Below are positions 59,283 through 64,000 of a stretch of DNA of 64,000 bases, one piece after another; position 1 is the stretch's first letter; each line of letters begins with the position of its first letter. The translations under genes and the position numbers were made by a program. The notes below the pieces were generated by a model. It made no database searches and had not been told where the DNA came from. It saw nothing but the letters and a program-made list of their open reading frames with translations. Source of the DNA: Sherwoodlollariibacterium sp049275655 (GTDB lineage Bacteria > Omnitrophota > Gorgyraeia > Gygaellales > Profunditerraquicolaceae); contig JBASUY010000030.1 of NCBI GenBank assembly GCA_049275655.1, positions 227,690 through 291,689 on the forward strand, given 5' to 3'.

Positions 59283-60356
59283 TTAAGATTTCTTGATGCC
59301 TTTTAAAGAAAGAGAAAACTCTTCTTTATTATCCGAAAATTCCGCAGCAACCTTTTCGCTCACCTTCCCCTCTTTTACCAGCTTGACTAAAGATTGATTA
59401 AAAGACTGCATCCCGAAGATATTACCGTCTTCTATAAACTGAGGTATCTCCCAAAACTTTCCTTCTCGGATAAGCCTGCTTATCGTAGGTGTAAGCAACA
59501 TAATTTCATAGGCAGGGATGCGCCCCCCTCCTTCTTTTAAAGGAAGCAGCCTTAAAGATATTATGCCTTTAAGTATTGAAGATAGCTGATTACGGACTTC
59601 CTGATGCTGATGAGGCGGGAAAAAATTGACAATCCTCTCTACGCTCTGCGCGGCATTTATAGTATGAAGCGTGCTTAAAACTAATACCCCAGTTTCAGCG
59701 GCAGTCATAGCGCTTGACATCGTCTCTAAATCCCTAATATTACCTATAAATAAGACATCCGGAGACTGCAATGTAAATGCCCGTAAGGCATTTTGGTAAG
59801 AGCGGACATCCAACGAAACTTCACGCTGATTAATCAACGACTCTTTATCCTTAAAGACAAACTCTATCGGGTCTTCAATAGTTAAAATATGCTTCCTACT
59901 ATTTACATTAATATACTCTACCATGCTGGCTATGGTAGTAGATTTACCACTGCCCATACTGCCGGTTAAAAGCACTAAGCCGCCTCTATCCATAGAGAGC
60001 TTCTCTAATACTTCAGACGGCAAATTCAAATCCTTAAAACTCTGAGTAACTTTATTTACCCTTCTTATAACCAAAGAAGGCCAGTTCCTCTGCAAGAATA
60101 GACTAACCCTAAACCGAGTATCAAGTTCTTTTATATAAACCGTAAAATCAATATCAAGATTATTATTAAAATCCTCCCTCTGTTTTAAATTAGTCAATGC
60201 CTCGGTAGCCTCAGTTACATCATCTACGGTAAGCAGGCTATCCCCTGCAATAATCAACCTGCCACCTATGCGCAAACGCGGGTAGCCCCCGGCACGAAAG
60301 AATAGGTCAGAGGCCTCTTTCTCAACCATATCTTTTAATAATAATTTAATATCCAT
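59283..60356 (-). CDS. Twitching motility ATPase PilT/PilU-like
   Basis: 357 aa hexameric secretion ATPase that retracts type IV pili. Walker A is TGSMGSGKSTTIASM (about 130-144), the Asp box and Walker B are in HILTIEDPIEFV, and the His box is LSTLHTINAAQSVERI. No other pilus genes are in the window. It is between prfB and the MGMT-like gene on the same strand. PilU rather than PilT cannot be excluded. Confidence 0.9.
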   Translation of the reverse strand: MDIKLLLKDMVEKEASDLFFRAGGYPRLRIGGRLIIAGDSLLTVDDVTEATEALTNLKQREDFNNNLDIDFTVYIKELDTRFRVSLFLQRNWPSLVIRRVNKVTQSFKDLNLPSEVLEKLSMDRGGLVLLTGSMGSGKSTTIASMVEYINVNSRKHILTIEDPIEFVFKDKESLINQREVSLDVRSYQNALRAFTLQSPDVLFIGNIRDLETMSSAMTAAETGVLVLSTLHTINAAQSVERIVNFFPPHQHQEVRNQLSSILKGIISLRLLPLKEGGGRIPAYEIMLLTPTISRLIREGKFWEIPQFIEDGNIFGMQSFNQSLVKLVKEGKVSEKVAAEFSDNKEEFSLSLKGIKKS

Positions 60357-60376
60357 ATCCCCTCCGTTTAAACTGA

Positions 60377-60706
60377 TTATAGCATCTTCTTAAGCTTTAG
60401 AGTAGATAAATTGTTTTTGCATTTTTTTAAATCTTTGCTTTTTAAACATTTTAAAATCTCTGCTTCAACTTTAAGTAGCCTTTTTTTAGCTCTCTTGCCA
60501 AAAGCATAGTTTCCAAGAATATTATTGTTTTTTATCACCCTATGACAAGGTATGATAAATGGCCAAGGGTTCTTTTTTAATAACGTCCCTACGGCCCTAT
60601 AAGCGCCCGGAGAACCTGCCTTACGCGCTACCCAACCGTATGTACGGACCTGGCCTAAAGGTATCTTGGATACTATCCTATAAACTCTCTTGGCAAAAGG
60701 GGTCAT
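60377..60706 (-). CDS. MGMT-domain protein (alkyltransferase active-site domain only)
   Basis: 109 aa. It has only the C-terminal DNA-binding/active-site domain of O6-alkylguanine alkyltransferases. The reactive cysteine is present in IIPCHRVI, so unlike ATL proteins (where it is W or A) it could still react. The helix-turn-helix and Arg finger are in YRAVGTLLKKNPWPF. It overlaps the UvrC-like gene start-stop region by 4 nt; pairing of an alkyl-lesion sensor with UvrC echoes ATL-NER coupling. Confidence 0.85.
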   Translation of the reverse strand: MTPFAKRVYRIVSKIPLGQVRTYGWVARKAGSPGAYRAVGTLLKKNPWPFIIPCHRVIKNNNILGNYAFGKRAKKRLLKVEAEILKCLKSKDLKKCKNNLSTLKLKKML

Positions 60707-61935
60707 CTCTTGATAACTGCCTTTCTACGCAATAAATGATGGTAGGTTATGGCAAACCTATGCGCCTCATCCCTTATCCTGCGTATCAGATTTAACGCAA
60801 AAGGATACCGGTTTAATCTTATATATCCTCTTCTACCTTTAATATACACATTTTCTTTTTCTTTGGCAATGCTAAGCATGGGGATATTTAAACCTAAAAA
60901 CTCAAGCTCTCTCTGCGCAGACTGAAGATGCCCCTTGCCCCCGTCAATAATGATTAAATCGGGCAGGGGGATGTTATATTTTGATAATCGTAAATACCTT
61001 CTCCTTACAACTTCCCTTAACATAAGGTAATCATTAACTCCGCTTACGCTTTTAATACGAAATCTACGGTAATTTGTTTTATCAGGGTGACCAGAATAAA
61101 AACTCACCATAGACCCGCTTGCTTCTTTGCCTGATATATTAGAGATATCAAATGCTTCTATGCGTAAAGGAAGCCTCCTTAATTTTAATATCCTCTTAAG
61201 CGCTTCTAGCCCTTTAAGGCTAAAATCAACACCCGTAGCATTATTTGAGTTAATTACCCTAAGAGCAGCTATCTGGTCGCGTAACTTTGCTGCTTCCTCA
61301 AAATCCATTTTATCCGACTTTTTCTGCATCTCTTTTGATATCTTTTTTAATAAATCCTCTAGCCTCCCCTGCAGTATCAAGGATATAATATTTATCCTCC
61401 TTAAATATTCCCTTCTCGGCATATCCTTGGAAGGAGCTAAACCTATGCTCTGGTCAAAACGCGCCTCTTTAGAATTATGATTAGAGGCAAAGTAGGGAAA
61501 ATTCTTCCGTATTGTTTTCATTGCCTCTTTTAATAGTTTTGAATTTGTGTAAGGCCCAAAGTAAAGAGAGCCGTCATTTACCCTTTTTCTGGTAATCTTA
61601 ACCGAAGGAAAACATTCATTAGTAATTTTAACCACCGGGAAACTCTTGTCGTCGCGAAGGGCTATATTATATTTAGGCTTGTATTTATGCACAAGGCTTG
61701 CCTCTAAAAGCAAAGCCATACTTTCATTGGCACATAATCTAAAATCAACTTTACAAACCTTTGAAAGCATCGCCTGCGTTTTAAGAGGGAGCTCTTTACC
61801 AAGGTAGCTTAAGAGCCTCTTTTTTAAGGATTTGGCTTTCCCGATATAGATAACCTTGCCGGAAGAATCCCTCATAAGATAAACACCCGTCTTATCCGGA
61901 GCCGTAGAAAAATTGAGCTTTAGTTTATTATCCAT
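60703..61935 (-). CDS. Short UvrC-like excinuclease
   Basis: 410 aa; usual UvrC is about 600. The GIY-YIG domain (14-95: TGVYLMRDSSGKVIYIGKAKS) and a UVR motif (FEEAAKLRDQIAALR, near 217) are present, followed by the RNase H-like domain with DISNISG, IDGGKGHL and RDEAHRFAI. Missing are the cysteine cluster that holds the 4Fe-4S centre (ARFDQSIGLAPS lies there) and the C-terminal helix-hairpin-helix domain. Both catalytic sites look intact, so it may be functional in a reduced form. It overlaps murJ. Confidence 0.85.
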   Translation of the reverse strand: MDNKLKLNFSTAPDKTGVYLMRDSSGKVIYIGKAKSLKKRLLSYLGKELPLKTQAMLSKVCKVDFRLCANESMALLLEASLVHKYKPKYNIALRDDKSFPVVKITNECFPSVKITRKRVNDGSLYFGPYTNSKLLKEAMKTIRKNFPYFASNHNSKEARFDQSIGLAPSKDMPRREYLRRINIISLILQGRLEDLLKKISKEMQKKSDKMDFEEAAKLRDQIAALRVINSNNATGVDFSLKGLEALKRILKLRRLPLRIEAFDISNISGKEASGSMVSFYSGHPDKTNYRRFRIKSVSGVNDYLMLREVVRRRYLRLSKYNIPLPDLIIIDGGKGHLQSAQRELEFLGLNIPMLSIAKEKENVYIKGRRGYIRLNRYPFALNLIRRIRDEAHRFAITYHHLLRRKAVIKR

Positions 61936-63475
61936 ACCCTCTGGCTAAATTAAATAACTGGTGCAGCTCTTTAACCTTAAAAATCAAGCAAAATCCTAAA
62001 TAAGAAAAAAATCCGGCTATTAATGAAACCGCTATCCCTAAAAACCTATTTGATAACAAATATACCGATAAATAACAAATAATACCCATCCCCACCCCGG
62101 AAAAGAAAATACGCAAGAAAGAACTCCCAATCTCTCTAACCCCAAAATCCCCTATTTTTCTTTTTGCTAATATAAACAGGGTTAGGAAAGTAATTATACC
62201 GGAGATTGAAGTGGCTAAGGCAATCCCGGCTATTTTAAAAGGAAACATCAATACAGAGTTAAGGATTATATTTAAAAGTAAGCCTAGGCCGGAAACCTTT
62301 GCCGGAGTTAGGGTATCTTTAAGACTAAAAAAACACGACTGAAGAACCTTATTTGCGCCATAAGCGCATAAACCGATGCTGTAGAAAAAAAGCGCCTGGG
62401 CAGTAAGATGTGCGGCATAACTATCAAACTTATCCCTGCAAAAGAAAAACTCAATTAAAGGCAACGCTAAAACCATAAAGAATACGCCCGCAGGAACCAT
62501 CACAAAAAAAACTGAACGTATCCCAAAAGAAAGCGTGCGCTTAAGCTCCAATTCATCACTTGTAGCTACTTGCCTGGAAAAAGTCGGCAGTATCGCCTGC
62601 GACACTGCATTGCTAAATACCCCCAAAGGAAATTGAATCAACCGATAAGAAAAATACAAGACAGCAACCCCTCCTTCGCCTACAACCCAAGATAAAGAGC
62701 CGAATATAGAGTCCACAAAATTATTCAACTGATAGATAGAAGAACTTAACAGCCGCGGCAACATCAACCTGCCTATATCCCTTGCCCCGGGATGATTAAG
62801 TGTCCGGGGAATTTTAAGCCTAAAACCTTTTTTATAAAGAACCGGGATCTGTATTGCTAATTGCAGTATGCCTCCTACTAAAATCCCCCAAGAAAGCCCC
62901 CTTATCCCCTCTCCAAACAATGAGGCAAAGACAATTATGGATATATTAAGCAGGCAGGGAGCAAATGCCGGAAGAGAAAAATGCTTAAGAGAATTTAAAA
63001 TAGCCGTAGAGTATGCCGCTAGGCTAATTAAAATTATATAGGGGAATATAATCCGATTTAGCCTAACAGTTAAGGCAAACTTCTCCATAGAGGCTAAAAA
63101 CCCTGGAGCAGCAACCCGCACAATAAACGGAGAAAATATTATCCCGATAATAGTAATAGCCGTAAGTATTACCAATAACATATTAAGCACAACATTGGCC
63201 AACTCCCAAAACTCTTTCCCAGAACGCTTAAGGCTATATTCACTAAATACGGGGACAAAGGCGGCATTAGTCGCACCCTCTCCTACAAAATCCCTAAAAA
63301 GATTAGGTATCTTAAATGCAATTACAAACGCCTGCGCATAAAGATAGACCCCAAAGAGCCTGGCGATTACGATATCACGCAACAACCCTAAAACTCTAGA
63401 TAAAAAAGTAGCAAAACTTATTATACCGGCAGACTTTACTAAGGAAATATTAGATTGGCCTTTATCTATTGACAT
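61928..63475 (-). CDS. murJ: Lipid II flippase MurJ
   Basis: 515 aa with about fourteen helices. N-terminal FATFLSRVLGLLRDIVIARLFG is the MurJ signature, followed by FRDFVGEGATNAAFVPVFSEY. It moves lipid II across the inner membrane for peptidoglycan synthesis. Its start codon overlaps the -35 box of the divergent rpsT promoter, so the two are linked. Its stop overlaps the UvrC start by 8 nt. Confidence 0.94.
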   Translation of the reverse strand: MSIDKGQSNISLVKSAGIISFATFLSRVLGLLRDIVIARLFGVYLYAQAFVIAFKIPNLFRDFVGEGATNAAFVPVFSEYSLKRSGKEFWELANVVLNMLLVILTAITIIGIIFSPFIVRVAAPGFLASMEKFALTVRLNRIIFPYIILISLAAYSTAILNSLKHFSLPAFAPCLLNISIIVFASLFGEGIRGLSWGILVGGILQLAIQIPVLYKKGFRLKIPRTLNHPGARDIGRLMLPRLLSSSIYQLNNFVDSIFGSLSWVVGEGGVAVLYFSYRLIQFPLGVFSNAVSQAILPTFSRQVATSDELELKRTLSFGIRSVFFVMVPAGVFFMVLALPLIEFFFCRDKFDSYAAHLTAQALFFYSIGLCAYGANKVLQSCFFSLKDTLTPAKVSGLGLLLNIILNSVLMFPFKIAGIALATSISGIITFLTLFILAKRKIGDFGVREIGSSFLRIFFSGVGMGIICYLSVYLLSNRFLGIAVSLIAGFFSYLGFCLIFKVKELHQLFNLARGYG

Positions 63476-63497
63476 ACGATTTTTATTATGTTAGTAT
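63469..63497 (+). promoter_or_regulatory. Promoter of rpsT
   Basis: TTGACA (63469-63474), 17-nt spacer, TAGTAT (63492-63497). The -35 box lies on the murJ start codons on the other strand. Confidence 0.55.
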
Positions 63498-63525
63498 TAT
63501 CGCAATATAAAAACAGGAGAATAAG

Positions 63526-63789
63526 ATGCCTAGAAGAAAGACTTCCATTAAGAAAACACGCTCTGACAGGAAAAAACGCCTGCAAAACGTAAAAATCAAA
63601 CAAGGGCTTAAAAAAACAATCAAAAAATTTCAGGGCCTAATCTCCGCAAAAAATCCGGAAGAAGCAAAGAAAGTACTCGCCAACGTCTTCTCTCAATTGG
63701 ATAAAGCGGCAAAGAAACGTACCATTCACCCTGCCACAGCCAATAGAAAAAAATCCCGCCTGATGAGGAAATTAAACAAGGGCGCATAA
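63526..63789 (+). CDS. rpsT: Ribosomal protein S20
   Basis: 87 aa, strongly basic helical protein binding 16S rRNA. The pattern SIKKTRSDRKKRLQNVKIKQ, then AKKRTIHPATANRKKSRLMRKL is typical. AGGAG lies 8 nt before the ATG. Its last 18 nt overlap the 3' end of holA on the opposite strand, and its terminator lies inside that gene. Confidence 0.96.
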   Translation: MPRRKTSIKKTRSDRKKRLQNVKIKQGLKKTIKKFQGLISAKNPEEAKKVLANVFSQLDKAAKKRTIHPATANRKKSRLMRKLNKGA

Positions 63790-64000
63790 ATTAACTACTA
63801 ATTTTTCCAGAGCAAAAACGGGCTTAAATCTGCCCGTTTTTATTTCTATATCGCAATTTAACAAAAGTTTGATTCTACGCCGTAATAACAAAGGGCTTAA
63901 AGTATTTGACTGCAAAGAATAACGCAATGCCCCTAAAATCATCTCTGGCTTCTGTCCTTCTTTTATAAGGTTTTTCAGTATTTTAAGCGCTCCCTCAGTG
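63772..64000 (-). CDS. holA: DNA polymerase III delta subunit HolA (C-terminal part; start outside window)
   Basis: 76 complete codons of the C-terminal region. The helix LKILKNLIKEGQKPEMILGALR and the end with LLNCDIEIKTGRFKPVFALEK then LVVNLC match the conserved HolA tail C-D-x-x-I-K-T-G. HolA opens the beta clamp as part of the clamp loader. The pairing with rpsT is common in bacteria. The stop TAA lies within rpsT, and the rpsT terminator stem sits within this frame. Confidence 0.88.
   Translation of the reverse strand, partial: TEGALKILKNLIKEGQKPEMILGALRYSLQSNTLSPLLLRRRIKLLLNCDIEIKTGRFKPVFALEKLVVNLCALV
63814..63841 (+). terminator. rpsT intrinsic terminator embedded in holA
   Basis: AAAAACGGGC (63814-63823) pairs perfectly with GCCCGTTTTT (63832-63841) around 8 nt; T-run forms the tail. 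On the other strand the same bases encode the I-K-T-G-R-F-K-P segment of HolA. Confidence 0.85.

Noticed and set aside
1..64000. CRISPR arrays, insertion sequences, prophage genes or integrase attachment sites
   Set aside because: No repeat-spacer pattern, transposase or phage structural gene was found; tRNA neighbours show no integrase or direct repeat of the tRNA end.

Overview
The window reads as an AT-rich bacterial chromosome segment (my impression is mid-to-high 30s % GC) from a strictly or mostly anaerobic, diderm bacterium. Anaerobic lifestyle is suggested by an Rnf ferredoxin:NAD oxidoreductase, superoxide reductase, rubredoxin, flavodiiron protein and a short hybrid cluster protein. 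An outer membrane is suggested by a TonB-dependent receptor, Lnt, an LpxL-like acyltransferase, a PagL-like lipid A deacylase, a CsgG-like protein and several lipoproteins. Gene content and style fit Candidatus Omnitrophota or a related PVC/deep-branching group, but that placement is inference; no rRNA is present. Nothing looks phage-like or IS-like, no CRISPR array is visible, and two tRNAs are present.

Layout. 1-5569 (minus): a tRNA-Thr followed after 10 nt by an MFS exporter and then rnfC-G-D-E-A-B, the last running off the left edge. 5580-6160: a cold-shock gene with an unusual terminator-like hairpin in its leader, a palindrome and tRNA-Phe. 6231-17212 (minus): Na+ symporter with a tiny partner peptide, MazG-like protein, lipoproteins, a CNB/MinD-like/patatin fusion, GH1 glycosidase, YqeY, PfkB kinase, UppP, RluA-type enzyme, NadA, MnmA. 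17213-17818: a possible small transcript and a second cold-shock gene with the same leader design. 17808-28456 (minus): PabBC and a TonB receptor; a sulfur block (Nfu, DUF39 homocysteine protein, NIL-ferredoxin, NifS) ending in BirA; and an IscR-like Rrf2 regulator with cysK-thiM-thiE.

28498-34538 (minus) is one oxidative/nitrosative stress operon: a 25-codon upstream ORF, Rrf2 regulator, Hcp, superoxide reductase, rubredoxin, flavin reductase, flavodiiron protein, PNPOx-like protein, glutaredoxin-like protein and thioredoxin reductase. A perfect palindrome overlaps its promoter. 34547-41656 holds two transporters and an envelope-flavoured group (PagL-like deacylase, a pair of SMR-type half-transporters, a FemAB-like transferase, a DegT aminotransferase, an esterase). 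41659-46715 (minus) holds an arginase-fold protein, class III aminotransferase, HAD phosphatase, a radical SAM enzyme and a PP-loop protein. 46783-52697 (minus): CsgG-like lipoprotein, ion transporter, BioY, LpxL-like, adenosine-specific kinase, PIG-L deacetylase. 52828-64000: zinc-type CDF exporter, then lnt, secA, prfB (with its programmed +1 frameshift), pilT-like, MGMT-like, short UvrC, murJ, then rpsT convergent with holA.

At the regulatory scale two patterns recur. Many recognisable promoters have a 16-nt spacer between the -35 and -10 boxes, and several genes (TonB receptor, PagL-like, CDF exporter, GH1) have the -10 box only 6-7 nt from the start codon, which predicts leaderless mRNAs. 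The items most worth following up are the paired cold-shock leaders, the Rrf2 operon with its operator and upstream ORF, the CNB/P-loop/patatin fusion and the homocysteine sulfur cassette.
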